From the NCBI GenBank assembly GCA_029961745.1, contig CP124680.1, positions 372,001-436,000 on the forward strand: a stretch of 64,000 bases of DNA. The letters are read 5' to 3'. A program made the translations under genes and the position numbers. Shown piece after piece: positions 8,462 to 17,376 of this stretch. The first letter of the stretch is position 1. Each line of letters opens with the position of its first letter. The notes beneath the pieces are model-generated. The model did not search any database. It saw nothing but the letters and a program-made list of their open reading frames with translations, and had not been told where the DNA came from. The stretch comes from Nocardioides sp. L-11A (lineage in GTDB: Bacteria; Actinomycetota; Actinomycetes; Propionibacteriales; Nocardioidaceae).

Positions 8462-9775
8462 TCAGGCCCGGGGTTCGGGGTTGGTCAGGGTGTCGCGGTG
8501 CGCGACGCCGGCCGCCTTGGCCGCCCGGTCGGCCTCCGTCGCCAGGACGAGGAGCGCCAGGTCGCGGGTGTTGCGCAGGCTCAGCCCGGTCAGCTCCTCG
8601 ATCCGCCGCAGCCGGTAGACGACCGTGTTCTTGTGGACGTGCAGCGCCTCGGAGGTCGCGCGGACCGACAGGTCGTGGTCGAGATGGGTGGTCAGGGTCA
8701 GCAGCAGCTCGGTGCCCTGCAGGCGGGTGAGATAGCGCTGCACGAGCTGCCGGGCCGTCGCGCCGTCGCGGTGGATCAGCACCTCGAGCAGCGAGTCGCG
8801 GAAGAGGACCACCGGTGCCGGGGTCTCCCGGCCGCTGCGCGACTCGAGGGTGAGCACCGCCTGCCGGCACGACGTCCCGAGACCGGAGAGGCCGGAGAAC
8901 GGCTCGCCCACTGAGGCCCGCAGGTCGGCCGCGGCGTCCTGCTTGAGAGCGGCCGTGACCCGCTGGGCGAGGAGGTCGAGCTCGGCCTCCCAGGGCATGG
9001 CGAGGATCGCCAGCCAGCCGTCCGAGCCGGTCTGCACGGTGCCCGACAGCACCGGGACGGCGAGCAGGTTGCGGAGCCGGCCGACCACGTGGTGCCGGTG
9101 CTGCTCCATGGCGGCCCGATCGGACGGCGTCGACGTACCGAGGGCGACGGTCACGAAGCTCGCGTGCTCGGGATCGTCGATGCCCATCGTGACCGCCAAC
9201 CGCTCGACGTCGGCCCGGTCGACATTGCCACCCGCGGCGAGGCTGCGGAACAGGGCCGGCTCGCTCAGCCGCCGCCCCTCCTCGATCTGGTGCTGGATCT
9301 CCAGGTGCGAGGTGAGCATGGCGTGCTCGAGCTGGTCGAGGCTGGAGATGAGGGTGGCCCGGCCCTTCCTGATGTTGGCCTGCTGGACCTGCATGCGTGA
9401 GCACCAGTCGAAGTACTCGTCGTTGAGGGCCCGCTCCGCCGTCCGGAAGGACTGGATCACCGACGACGGCGAGACCCCCTGAAGGGCTCGCCGCTCCCCG
9501 GTCAGCGACGCGCGGGCCAGCTCGGCCGGCGTGGGCCCGCGGCCCTCGAGCAGGCAGACGATGACGGTGTGGACGTTCTCCCGGATCCGCTCCCGGAGCT
9601 CGCCCTGCTTGAAGACCAGCTCCGCGTAGGCGGGCACCGAGGCCCAGACCTCGTCGACGATGCGCGTCATCAGGTCGTCGAACTCCTTGAGCATCGCGCG
9701 AGCGAGGCGCTGGAGGTCGGGTGGCACGCGCTCGGTCGTCGCAGGAGTCCGCCCGGAGGATCGCCGTCGGTCCAC
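8462..9775 (-). CDS. PucR/CdaR-type transcriptional regulator (first of a tandem pair)
   Basis: 437 residues. The C-terminus carries the PucR-family helix-turn-helix: TSEALHVHKNTVVYRLRRIEELTG, preceded by a GGDEF-like middle region (about residues 180-330) typical of this family. The N-terminal third (LARAMLKEFDDLMTRIVDEVW) is helical and looks like the sensory domain of actinobacterial PucR proteins. GTG start 9775 lies one base after the stop of the next upstream PucR gene, so both are probably co-transcribed. Regulators of this family commonly activate genes for purine, amino acid or sugar acid use. The obvious targets are the importer operon to the left and the RidA/F420 genes to the right. 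Confidence 0.9.
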   Translation of the reverse strand: MDRRRSSGRTPATTERVPPDLQRLARAMLKEFDDLMTRIVDEVWASVPAYAELVFKQGELRERIRENVHTVIVCLLEGRGPTPAELARASLTGERRALQGVSPSSVIQSFRTAERALNDEYFDWCSRMQVQQANIRKGRATLISSLDQLEHAMLTSHLEIQHQIEEGRRLSEPALFRSLAAGGNVDRADVERLAVTMGIDDPEHASFVTVALGTSTPSDRAAMEQHRHHVVGRLRNLLAVPVLSGTVQTGSDGWLAILAMPWEAELDLLAQRVTAALKQDAAADLRASVGEPFSGLSGLGTSCRQAVLTLESRSGRETPAPVVLFRDSLLEVLIHRDGATARQLVQRYLTRLQGTELLLTLTTHLDHDLSVRATSEALHVHKNTVVYRLRRIEELTGLSLRNTRDLALLVLATEADRAAKAAGVAHRDTLTNPEPRA

Positions 9776-9776
9776 G

Positions 9777-11024
9777 TCAGGCCCGCGACACGTCGAGGTC
9801 GTCGTAGAGCTGGCGGGCCCGCAACGCCATCAGGATGTCGACCCGCGTCAGCTCCGCCGAGCCGTCGAGGCCCAGCAGGTCGCAGATGCGGCGGACCCGA
9901 TAGGTCACGGTGTTCTCGTGGACCTGCAGCTCGCCGGCGGTCGCGCGGGTGGAGAGTCCGCACCGCAGGAAGGTGCGCAGCGTCTCCAGCAGGTCGCCCT
10001 TGTCGATCGGGCCGAGCACCGAGGCGGCCATCTGGGCCGCCATGCCGCGGTTCTCGACGATGAGGACCTCAGGGATGACCTGCTCGAAGCGGGTCAGCCG
10101 CTCGCCGAGTCGCCGACCAACCTCCAGCGCGGCGACGGCCTCGCGCAGGGAGCCGGCGGCCTCGTTGAACCGCGCCCGCCGCATGCCCAGCCCGACGGCG
10201 CTGCTGGCGGGGACGCCGGGGTCTGCCAGCGCCCGGTCGAGGACGTCGTCGATCCGCTCGACGTCGGCCGTGACGAGGATCGTGCAGCCCTGGTGGCCAC
10301 CGATCAGGATCGGCCCGTCGACCCGGGACCGGAGGCGGTCGACGAGCGCCTGTCGCGCGCGGGCGACCAGCGGCCCGTCCTGGGGGTCGACGGACAGGGC
10401 GATCACCCGGTGCGGCTGGTGCACGCGGACGCCCGCCGTACTCGCCAGTCGGTCCAGATGGGCGGGATCGAGTGCCTCGGCGCCGGCCAGCCGCGACACC
10501 AGATCGACGCTGAGTCGGCTGAACGGCGGGTGGAGCTCGCCGGCGACCTCGCGGTAGGCGGTGGTCGTGGCGCCGACCATCGCGTCGATCACGACCCCGA
10601 CCCGACGGACGACCTCCTGGATGTCGGACGTCGGCAGCGGGGTCGAGCTGGTCAGCAGCCGGGAGAGCATCATCCGCTCGGAGTTGCGCCACGAGCCGAC
10701 CAGGCTCTCCATCGGCACGCCCTGGATGGCCCGCCGCTCGGCGATCCGGCGCGCCGGCTCCAGCTCGGACTCGTCCGGCAGCCGGTCCTCGGCGATGGCG
10801 AGCAGCATGGACCGGGTGCCCGCCGTGATGGCGCTCGCGACCTCGGTGCGGTCGAGGGCGCCGAGCTCATAGCCCGGCAGCTTCTCCCAGGCCGCATCGG
10901 TCAGGTGCTCGGCGATCTGGAGGTCCTGGGTCAGCAGTTCCTGCGCCCGTTGTGTGATATCCACAGACCCGCTCTCGACATCTTCCCCACGATCCACGTA
11001 TCGCCTCTCGATGCTATCGCCCAT
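9777..11024 (-). CDS. PucR/CdaR-type transcriptional regulator (second of a tandem pair)
   Basis: 415 residues from ATG 11024; the frame is open upstream to 11138 and a GTG near 11000 with GAGAGG ahead of it is another possible start. The C-terminal helix-turn-helix reads TAGELQVHENTVTYRVRRICDLLG, close to that of the downstream paralogue. The middle region has the same weak GGDEF-like pattern and the N-terminal domain is again all-helical (DAAWEKLPGYELG). It is transcribed divergently from the RidA-family gene with a 94-bp gap and so is well placed to control the RidA-Fno-CofC-FbiC run. The effector is unknown. Confidence 0.88.
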   Translation of the reverse strand: MGDSIERRYVDRGEDVESGSVDITQRAQELLTQDLQIAEHLTDAAWEKLPGYELGALDRTEVASAITAGTRSMLLAIAEDRLPDESELEPARRIAERRAIQGVPMESLVGSWRNSERMMLSRLLTSSTPLPTSDIQEVVRRVGVVIDAMVGATTTAYREVAGELHPPFSRLSVDLVSRLAGAEALDPAHLDRLASTAGVRVHQPHRVIALSVDPQDGPLVARARQALVDRLRSRVDGPILIGGHQGCTILVTADVERIDDVLDRALADPGVPASSAVGLGMRRARFNEAAGSLREAVAALEVGRRLGERLTRFEQVIPEVLIVENRGMAAQMAASVLGPIDKGDLLETLRTFLRCGLSTRATAGELQVHENTVTYRVRRICDLLGLDGSAELTRVDILMALRARQLYDDLDVSRA

Positions 11025-11118
11025 GATCGACGTCGGGGCGCCCGGCCATCGCCGGCGCCGGCGGGTCACACCCGACCGAGTCCCCGACCCATCCCCACGA
11101 CCGAGGAAGCCGACCCCC

Positions 11119-11517
11119 ATGCCGACTCCCCAGCCCACCGTCAGCGACGCCGCTCCGGCCGCTGTCGGTCCCTACGTCCACGCCGTCCGCCACGGCGACG
11201 TCCTCTACTGCTCGGGGTCGCTTCCCCTCGACCCCGCCACGGGCGAGCTCGACAACGCGGACCTCGCGGCCGAGACCCGGCGTTCGCTCGCCAACCTCGA
11301 GGCCGTGTGCGCGAGCGCCGGGACCAGCCTGGACCGCGCACTGCGGATGACGATCTACACCACGCGGCTCGACGGCTTCGCGGAGATCAACGAGGCCTAT
11401 GCCGCCGGGTTCCCCGGCAACGTGCCGGCCCGGACGACGGTGGGCGTGGCCGCGCTGCCCAAGGACGCGCGGGTCGAGATCGACGCCATCGTCGCGATCG
11501 GCGCCGGCGATGAGTGA
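11119..11517 (+). CDS. RidA (YjgF/UK114) family protein, probable enamine/imine deaminase
   Basis: 132 residues from ATG 11119, with GAGGAAG 9 nt upstream; the open frame extends further back but without ribosome site. The chorismate-mutase-like trimer fold is indicated by the N-terminal AAPAAVGPYVHAV and the late ARTTVGVAALPKDARVEIDAIV. R105 is the conserved arginine that binds the carboxylate of 2-iminoacids in RidA. RidA members hydrolyse reactive enamines made by PLP enzymes; other members act in pyrimidine or aminophenol breakdown. Its position as first gene of the run with the F420 reductase suggests a catabolic role with F420 chemistry. It overlaps the next gene by 8 nt. Confidence 0.9.
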   Translation: MPTPQPTVSDAAPAAVGPYVHAVRHGDVLYCSGSLPLDPATGELDNADLAAETRRSLANLEAVCASAGTSLDRALRMTIYTTRLDGFAEINEAYAAGFPGNVPARTTVGVAALPKDARVEIDAIVAIGAGDE

Positions 11518-12181
11518 GGTCGTCGCCGTCCTCGGTGGGACCGGCGCGCTGGGCTACGGGCTCGCCGTGCGCCTGGCCGACGCGGGGTTCGCGGTCGCCC
11601 TCGGATCGCGCGACGCCACGCGGGCCGAGGCCGCCGCCGAGCGCCTGACCCAGCAGCTGCCCTCGGCGACGGTGTACGGCGTGGCCAACGAGGAGGCGGT
11701 ACGACGCGCCGACCGGCTGGTCGTGCTCTCCGTCCCCCTTGCCAGCCAGATCGCCACCATCGCGTCGGTCGCCGCCGAGCTGGTGCCCGGCAAGGTCCTG
11801 CTCGACGCCACGGTTCCTCTCGCGCCGGCCATCGGCGGCCGTCCGACCCAGGTGGTCGGTGTCTGGGCGGGCTCGGCGGGCCAGCAGGCGGCTGCCGCCG
11901 CGCCCGCGGGCGTCGACGTGGTCTCCGGCCTGCACACCCTCAGCGCCGTCGTCCTCGAGGACCTCGGGAGCCCGCTCGACCAGGACACGCTGATCTGCGG
12001 TGACACCAAGGCGGCCAAGGAGGTCGTGCGCGAGATCATCGGAGCCATCGACGGCCTGCGGGTCGTCGACGCCGGGAAGCTGGAGGCCAGCCGCCTCGTC
12101 GAGTGCCTGACCCCGCTGCTGATCGGCATCAATATCCGGAACCGGACCCATGCGGGCCTACGGATCATCGGGCTGCCCTGA
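11510..12181 (+). CDS. fno: F420H2:NADP+ oxidoreductase (NADPH-dependent F420 reductase)
   Basis: 223 residues with an N-terminal Rossmann fold: VVAVLGGTGALGYGLA is the dinucleotide loop and GSRD the NADP-phosphate-recognising turn of the Fno/NpdG family. The middle has VVSGLHTLSAVVLED and the C-terminus RLVECLTPLLIGINIR, both family-like. It moves hydride between NADPH and coenzyme F420 and so supplies reduced F420 to the LLM enzymes around it. ATG 11510 lies 8 nt inside the RidA gene. In known nitrophenol degraders (npd loci) an enzyme of this family sits next to F420-dependent reductases; here the neighbours are cofactor synthesis genes instead. Confidence 0.88.
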   Translation: MSEVVAVLGGTGALGYGLAVRLADAGFAVALGSRDATRAEAAAERLTQQLPSATVYGVANEEAVRRADRLVVLSVPLASQIATIASVAAELVPGKVLLDATVPLAPAIGGRPTQVVGVWAGSAGQQAAAAAPAGVDVVSGLHTLSAVVLEDLGSPLDQDTLICGDTKAAKEVVREIIGAIDGLRVVDAGKLEASRLVECLTPLLIGINIRNRTHAGLRIIGLP

Positions 12182-12854
12182 GGTCCAGGTCGAGGTCCAG
12201 GTCCTGGTCCCGGTCAAGGAGCTCGACCGGGCCAAGTCCCGACTCGACGTAACGGAGGAGGCGCGGCGGGAGCTTGCCCTGGGCTTCGTCCTCGACACGA
12301 TCGCGACGGTGCTGCGCTGTGCCGCCGTTGGTGAGGTCGTGGTCGGCACCCGGGACGCGTACGTCGCCGCCCGGGTCGCCGATCTCGGCGCCCGGGTCGT
12401 CGTACCGCCGGCGCCGGGGGACCTGAACGGCGACATCGCCTGGGCCCTCGGCCGCCTGGCGCCCGGACGACCGACGGCGGTGCTGGTGTCGGACCTGCCC
12501 GCGATGTCGGTGGCCGACCTCGACGAGGCCCTCGCCCGCGCTCGGCGGCGGGGCATCCCGCGCCGGGTCGCGGACCTCGACGGCACCGGCACCACCCTGC
12601 TGACCGCCCCCGACCATCGGATCGAGCCGCGGTTCGGCAGCGGCTCGGCCGCCCGGCACCGCGCGGCCGGCATGGAGCCGCTCGGCGACGACCTCGCCGG
12701 GCTGCGCTGCGACGTCGACGACATGCAGTCCCTGCGCCAGGCGGTCCGCCTCGGCGTAGGCCCCCACACGGCCGCGGTGCTCAGCAGCACCGCGCCGGAC
12801 CTGCTCCGTGACGACAGTGTCGTCGGAGCATCGACAGGCACGACAGGAAGGTGA
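12150..12854 (+). CDS. cofC: 2-phospho-L-lactate/phosphoenolpyruvate guanylyltransferase (CofC/FbiD), F420 synthesis
   Basis: 234 residues of the nucleotidyltransferase fold. [14 protein letters not shown] at about residues 19-32 is the nucleotide-binding signature of CofC, followed by VLVSDLPAM (metal-binding Asp) and [26 protein letters not shown], which are nearly diagnostic. The enzyme activates a phosphorylated three-carbon acid with GTP; in actinomycetes this is phosphoenolpyruvate, feeding dehydro-F420. ATG 12150 is the only reasonable start and lies 32 nt inside the reductase gene. The C-terminal 30 residues are a Thr/Ser-rich tail. FbiC follows 7 nt downstream. Confidence 0.9.
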   Translation: MRAYGSSGCPEVQVEVQVLVPVKELDRAKSRLDVTEEARRELALGFVLDTIATVLRCAAVGEVVVGTRDAYVAARVADLGARVVVPPAPGDLNGDIAWALGRLAPGRPTAVLVSDLPAMSVADLDEALARARRRGIPRRVADLDGTGTTLLTAPDHRIEPRFGSGSAARHRAAGMEPLGDDLAGLRCDVDDMQSLRQAVRLGVGPHTAAVLSSTAPDLLRDDSVVGASTGTTGR

Positions 12855-12861
12855 GTCACCC

Positions 12862-15450
12862 GTGAGCACGGAGACCCCCGAGACGCCCACTCCCCAGCAG
12901 GTTCGTCGTGCGTTGGCCCGGGCGGAGCGTGGTGCCGCCCTCGATCCCGCGGAGGCGGCGGTGTTGTTGGCCGCGGTCGGTGGTGATCTGGATCGGTTGT
13001 GTGTTGCGGCGGGTCGGGTGCGTGATGCGGGTCTGGTCGCTGCTGGCCGTCCTGGTGCGGTGACGTTCTCGCCGAAGGTGTTCATCCCGATCACCCGGTT
13101 GTGTCGAGATCGGTGTCATTACTGCACGTTCGTGGAGACTCCGACCCAGGGGGTCCGGGAGGGGCGGGCGCCGTACCTGTCGCCGGACGAGATCCTCGCG
13201 ATCGCCCGCCAGGGTGCCGAGCTCGGTTGCCTGGAGGCGTTGTTCACCCTGGGTGACCGGCCCGAGGACCGGTGGCCGCAGGCGCGGGCGTGGTTGGACG
13301 AGCAGGGCTATGACTCCACGATCGCGTATGTGCGGGCGATGGCGATCCGGGTCCTCGAAGAGACCGGTCTGCTGCCGCACCTGAACCCGGGTGTGATGTC
13401 GTGGGAGGAGTTGAATCGGCTCAAGGCGGTGTCGCCGTCGATGGGGATGATGCTGGAGACCACCTCGTCCCGGTTGTACGAGACGAAGGGTCTGGCGCAC
13501 TACGGGTCGCCGGACAAGGACCCGGTGGTGCGGTTGCGGACCCTGGAGGACGCGGGCCGGTTGGGGATCCCGTTCACGACGGGTCTGTTGGTCGGGATCG
13601 GGGAGAGCCTGGCCGAGCGGGCCGAGACGATCTTCGCGCTCAGGAGGGTCTCCCGCGCCTACGGGGCGGTCCAAGAGGTGATCGTGCAGAACTTCCGCGC
13701 GAAGCCCGACACCGCGATGCGTCATGTCGATGATCTGGACCTGAGCGAGTATCGGGCGGCGATCGCGGTGACCCGGATCGTGCTCGGGCCCAAGGCGCGG
13801 ATCCAGGCACCCCCGAACCTGGTCGACCTGAACGAATGCCGTGCGTTGCTGGAGGCCGGGGTTGATGACTGGGGTGGGGTGTCGCCGCTGACGCCGGATC
13901 ATGTGAACCCCGAACGGCCGTGGCCCTCGCTGGAGCGGCTCCGGTCGATCACCGAGCAGTGCGGGTTCGACCTCAAGGCCCGCCTGACGGTGCATCCGGA
14001 GTACGTCACCGGTGCGTTGGGTCGGGGTGAGGCGTGGATCGACCCGCGGCTGCACGCCCACGTCGCCGCGCTCGCGGGCCCGGACGGGCTGGCGGTCCCC
14101 GAGGTCCGCCCGGTCGGGCTGGCGTGGCAGGAGCCCGACGGCGGGTTCGACGCCGACCACGGACGCGGCCGGACCGATCTGCACGAAGCAGTGGACACCG
14201 AAGGCCGGAGCGAGGATCGGCGCTCCGATTTCGCCTCGGTGTACGGCGACTGGGCCACCGTCGGCGAGGCCGCCGCGATCACCAGCCGGCTCGACGGGCT
14301 GAGCGATGGTGCTCCGGCGGTGTTGCACGCCGAGGGTGGTGACGCGCTGCGGGCCGCGGAGGCCGATCCCGGGAACCTGTCCGACGAGCATGCGCTCACC
14401 CTGATGACCGCGGAGGGGGACCTGCTCCGTCAGGTCATCGGGTTGGCCGACGAGCTGCGCAAGGAGGTCGTGGGGGAGGTGGTGACGTATGTGGTGAACC
14501 GGAACATCAACTTCACCAACGTCTGCTACGTCGGGTGCCGGTTCTGTGCGTTCGCGCAACGCCGCACCGACGCCGACGCCTACTCCCTGTCCTACACCGA
14601 GGTCGCTGATCGGGCCCAGGAGGCCTGGGACCTCGGCGCGACCGAGGTGTGCATGCAGGGCGGGATCGACCCCGAACTCCCCGCCACCGCCTACTTCGAC
14701 ATCGCCGCCGCGGTCAAACAACGCGTGCCCGGCATGCATGTCCACGCGTTCTCACCGATGGAGGTCGTCAACGGGACCGCCCGCACCGGCCTGAGTATCG
14801 AGGACTTCCTCATCAAAGCCCGTGAATCAGGGCTCGGCTCCCTGCCAGGTACGGCCGCGGAGATCCTCGACGACGAGGTCCGCTGGGTCCTGACCAAGGG
14901 CAAGCTGCCCACCTCGACCTGGATCGACATCGTCACGACCGCCCACCGCATCGGACTCCCCACCACGTCCACGATGATGTACGGCCACGTCGACAACCCC
15001 CGCCATTGGGTCACCCATCTCAATGTCTTGAAGGGCATCCAAGACACCGCGGTCGCCAACGGCAGCAGTGGGTTCACCGAGTTCGTACCCCTGCCGTTCG
15101 TCCACACCTCCGCACCGATCTACCTCGCCGGCCTCGCCCGACCCGGACCGACCCTGCGCGACAACCTCGCCGTGCACGCGATGGCGCGGATCCTGCTCCA
15201 CGGCCGGATCTCCAACATCCAGACCTCCTGGGTCAAACTCGGCATCGAAGGCACCCGAGCCATGCTCCAAGCCGGCGCCAACGACCTCGGCGGGACCCTC
15301 ATGGAAGAGACCATCTCCCGCATGGCCGGCTCCGAACACGGCTCCGCCAAAACCGTGACCGAGCTCGTCGAGATCGGCGCCGGGATCAACCGACCCGTCC
15401 ACGAACGCACCACCCTCTACACCCCACCACCCCTCCGTCAGACCAGCTGA
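12862..15450 (+). CDS. fbiC: FbiC: bifunctional radical SAM 7,8-didemethyl-8-hydroxy-5-deazariboflavin (FO) synthase
   Basis: 862 residues, the normal length of the actinobacterial CofG-CofH fusion. The first radical SAM domain (about 60-400) has its 4Fe-4S cysteines at C81, C85 and C88 (CRDRCHYC); the second (about 535-850) at C555, C559 and C562 (CYVGCRFC). It joins tyrosine and the ribityl-diaminouracil precursor to make FO, the F420 chromophore. GTG 12862 is preceded by AGGAAGGTGAG. Its codon choice differs from its neighbours: many TTG, GGT, CGT and GAT codons in the first third and CAA, GAA and AAA codons towards the end, which may hint at transfer or at selection for expression level. 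Confidence 0.96.
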   Translation: MSTETPETPTPQQVRRALARAERGAALDPAEAAVLLAAVGGDLDRLCVAAGRVRDAGLVAAGRPGAVTFSPKVFIPITRLCRDRCHYCTFVETPTQGVREGRAPYLSPDEILAIARQGAELGCLEALFTLGDRPEDRWPQARAWLDEQGYDSTIAYVRAMAIRVLEETGLLPHLNPGVMSWEELNRLKAVSPSMGMMLETTSSRLYETKGLAHYGSPDKDPVVRLRTLEDAGRLGIPFTTGLLVGIGESLAERAETIFALRRVSRAYGAVQEVIVQNFRAKPDTAMRHVDDLDLSEYRAAIAVTRIVLGPKARIQAPPNLVDLNECRALLEAGVDDWGGVSPLTPDHVNPERPWPSLERLRSITEQCGFDLKARLTVHPEYVTGALGRGEAWIDPRLHAHVAALAGPDGLAVPEVRPVGLAWQEPDGGFDADHGRGRTDLHEAVDTEGRSEDRRSDFASVYGDWATVGEAAAITSRLDGLSDGAPAVLHAEGGDALRAAEADPGNLSDEHALTLMTAEGDLLRQVIGLADELRKEVVGEVVTYVVNRNINFTNVCYVGCRFCAFAQRRTDADAYSLSYTEVADRAQEAWDLGATEVCMQGGIDPELPATAYFDIAAAVKQRVPGMHVHAFSPMEVVNGTARTGLSIEDFLIKARESGLGSLPGTAAEILDDEVRWVLTKGKLPTSTWIDIVTTAHRIGLPTTSTMMYGHVDNPRHWVTHLNVLKGIQDTAVANGSSGFTEFVPLPFVHTSAPIYLAGLARPGPTLRDNLAVHAMARILLHGRISNIQTSWVKLGIEGTRAMLQAGANDLGGTLMEETISRMAGSEHGSAKTVTELVEIGAGINRPVHERTTLYTPPPLRQTS

Positions 15451-15454
15451 CGGC

Positions 15455-15520
15455 GATGTCGGCGTTCGCTCACTTCCGTAGATGTCGGCGAACGCCTACA
15501 CTGGGCGATGTCGGCGAACG
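15455..15520 (+). promoter_or_regulatory. Three 26-bp-phased direct repeats upstream of hipB (putative operator)
   Basis: GATGTCGGCG followed by TTCG or AACG occurs at 15455-15468, 15481-15494 and 15507-15520, each start exactly 26 bp apart (about two and a half helical turns). A plausible promoter lies between them: TTCCGT (15474-15479), 17 bp, TACACT (15497-15502). The arrangement suggests autorepression by the HTH protein encoded next; this is inferred. Confidence 0.6.
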
Positions 15521-15547
15521 ATCACGTCCGTTGGTTGGAGGATCGCT

Positions 15548-15907
15548 GTGCATGCTCACACCGTCCGCGATCTCGGTGCGCTCGTGCGCGCGGAGCGACA
15601 CCGCCAGGCTCTCACTCAGGCTGAGCTCGCCGACAGGATCGGGGTCAGTCGCGAATGGGTCGTGCGACTCGAGGCGGGGCACCCTCGGCTGGAGGCTCAG
15701 CGGGTGCTCGATGCACTTGCGGTCCTCGGCCTCGTGCTCCACGTCGTATCCGACGCTGCGGGCGCACGAGCCGCCCCGCGTCCGGTCGGGGACGGCGAGT
15801 CGATCCCCGAGAAGGCTGGAACCACAGCTGAGAAGGTGGCCAAGGCCGTGCCCGGGACGACGGGAGAGGATCCGTTCGAGGCGCTGTTCTCGAAGAGGAG
15901 ACGCTGA
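15548..15907 (+). CDS. hipB: HipB-like antitoxin, XRE-family DNA-binding protein
   Basis: 119 residues from GTG 15548 with GGAGGA 5 nt upstream. The XRE helix-turn-helix is clear: LTQAELADRIGVSREWVVRLEAG, followed by LEAQRVLDALAVLGL, the usual HipB-type ending. The C-terminal 45 residues are polar and probably disordered, ending in KRRR. Its stop codon overlaps the start of the HipA gene by one base (TGATG). In such pairs the HTH protein binds both the operator and the kinase and holds it inactive. The three phased repeats upstream are its likely binding sites. Confidence 0.85.
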   Translation: MHAHTVRDLGALVRAERHRQALTQAELADRIGVSREWVVRLEAGHPRLEAQRVLDALAVLGLVLHVVSDAAGARAAPRPVGDGESIPEKAGTTAEKVAKAVPGTTGEDPFEALFSKRRR

Positions 15908-17226
15908 TGGCAGGGCCCCGGCGACTGCACGTCTTCCTGGATGGCGCGATGATCGGTCACGTCGAGCAGTCCCCGCACGGACAGCTCTCGTTCGTCTACG
16001 ACGAGGAGTATCGACGGGCCGGTGACGCGACTCCTCTGTCGTTGTCCATGCCCCTGGCCAAGGCCAGGCACGGCAACAAGCCGGTGCGCGCCTACCTCGA
16101 CGGACTGCTGCCCGACTCGCCGCCCGCGCGCGAGCGGTGGGCGCGTCAATACGGTGTCTCCGCCACCAACCCCTTCGCGCTTCTCGCTCACGTCGGCCGA
16201 GATGCCGCCGGGGCCGTGCAGATCCTGCCTCCTGACGCAGATTCGTCCGACGCTGCCACGCGCACCGGTGACATCGAATGGCTTGGCGCCGATGACTTCG
16301 CGTCGATGGCGCGCGATCTCGCCGAGCACGGCGCGGACTGGGACCCTGGCCGTTTCGGCGGCCGCTGGAGCCTGGCCGGCGCCCAACCGAAGATGGCTCT
16401 CTTCCGCGACCCGACCACCGGTGCGTGGGGCATCCCGCGCGACTCGACGCCCACCAACTGCATTGTGAAGCCGTCGCTGCGCGAGTTCGAGCGCCATCAC
16501 GTCAACGAGGCCCTGTGTCTCCGGGCTGCGGAGGAGGCGGGGCTCTTGGCGGCCGAGGTGGATCTCGTTGAGATCGCCGACGTTCAGGCCATCGTCTCCT
16601 ACCGCTACGACCGCGCCGAGGAGGCCGCCCCGGACGGCTCCCGTCGTTGGGTTCGCGTTCACCAGGAAGACCTCTGCCAGGCGCTGGCGATCCATCCGAG
16701 CCTCAAGTACCAGTCCGATGGCGGCCCCGGCGTCGCCGACATCGGCGAACTGCTCCAGCGGTTGCCGATCGGCGACCGAACCATCTCGGCCGAGAGGTTC
16801 TTCAAAGGGCTGGCATTCAACGTCCTCATCGCCGGCACCGACGCCCATGCGAAGAACTACTCACTCGTGCTCATGGGGGCGCGAGCGCAGATCGCGCCCC
16901 TGTACGACGTAGCCTCGGCTGCCTGCTACGACCAGTACGAGCGGTTGAGGTCGCCGATGAAAGTCGGTGAGCACTGGAAGCTCCTCGACATCGGCAGCGA
17001 TGACTGGAAGCGAGCCGCCCGGCAGGTGGGTGTCCCGACAGCCCGGGCGACCGGGTGGGTCGAGGAGCTTCGCGGCGAGCTGCCGGCCGCGTTCGAGCGC
17101 GCAGCGTCATCGCTTCCCGCCGAGGTTCGCGACGACGCTCACCGCATGGTCGAGCGCATCGTCGAGCACATTGAGGGCACCTGGCGGCCCGACCTGGGCC
17201 GCGATCCGCGCTACCTGATCGACTAG
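15907..17226 (+). CDS. hipA: HipA-family serine/threonine kinase toxin
   Basis: 439 residues, full length for the family. The N-terminal couple-HipA domain runs to about residue 110 (DGLLPDSPPARERWA), and the kinase part shows S155 in WSLAGAQPKMAL (the ATP-loop serine that becomes autophosphorylated in E. coli HipA), catalytic D312 in GTDAHAKN, and metal-binding D334 in APLYDVAS. All key residues are intact, so the kinase should be active. HipA of E. coli phosphorylates glutamyl-tRNA synthetase and causes dormancy; the target here is unknown. The pair sits between the F420 and kynurenine genes with somewhat lower GC, consistent with insertion. Confidence 0.9.
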   Translation: MAGPRRLHVFLDGAMIGHVEQSPHGQLSFVYDEEYRRAGDATPLSLSMPLAKARHGNKPVRAYLDGLLPDSPPARERWARQYGVSATNPFALLAHVGRDAAGAVQILPPDADSSDAATRTGDIEWLGADDFASMARDLAEHGADWDPGRFGGRWSLAGAQPKMALFRDPTTGAWGIPRDSTPTNCIVKPSLREFERHHVNEALCLRAAEEAGLLAAEVDLVEIADVQAIVSYRYDRAEEAAPDGSRRWVRVHQEDLCQALAIHPSLKYQSDGGPGVADIGELLQRLPIGDRTISAERFFKGLAFNVLIAGTDAHAKNYSLVLMGARAQIAPLYDVASAACYDQYERLRSPMKVGEHWKLLDIGSDDWKRAARQVGVPTARATGWVEELRGELPAAFERAASSLPAEVRDDAHRMVERIVEHIEGTWRPDLGRDPRYLID

Positions 17227-17271
17227 AGCACATCGCAGCACGGGCGGATCTCGGTTCGAAAAACAAAACAG

Positions 17272-17305
17272 TTGACCTTGAAGAACAAATGAGTTTACTC
17301 TCAAG
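17272..17305 (+). promoter_or_regulatory. Putative promoter of the kynureninase operon
   Basis: An AT-rich patch, rare in this window, carries TTGACC (17272-17277) and TTACTC/TACTCT (about 17295-17301) at 17-18 bp spacing. CTTGA (17277-17281) and TCAAG (17301-17305) form a weak inverted repeat across it, which could be an operator. The GTG start of kynU is about 75 bp further on, behind GAGAGAAGGA. Confidence 0.55.
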
Positions 17306-17376
17306 TGTGACGGCGGCCACGCTCCGGATCCGAGCGGATCCACGGAGCCGGCGGCACCGAGAGAGAAGGAACTTGC

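Noticed and set aside
12856..14745. A 629-residue open frame on the - strand
   Set aside because: Antisense to the well-supported fbiC gene, of low-complexity composition and without recognisable motifs.
15455..15520. CRISPR-like repeat spacing (three repeats at 26 bp)
   Set aside because: Repeats are only 14 bp, spacers 12 bp, no Cas genes; better explained as operator sites. The same holds for 49930-49997.
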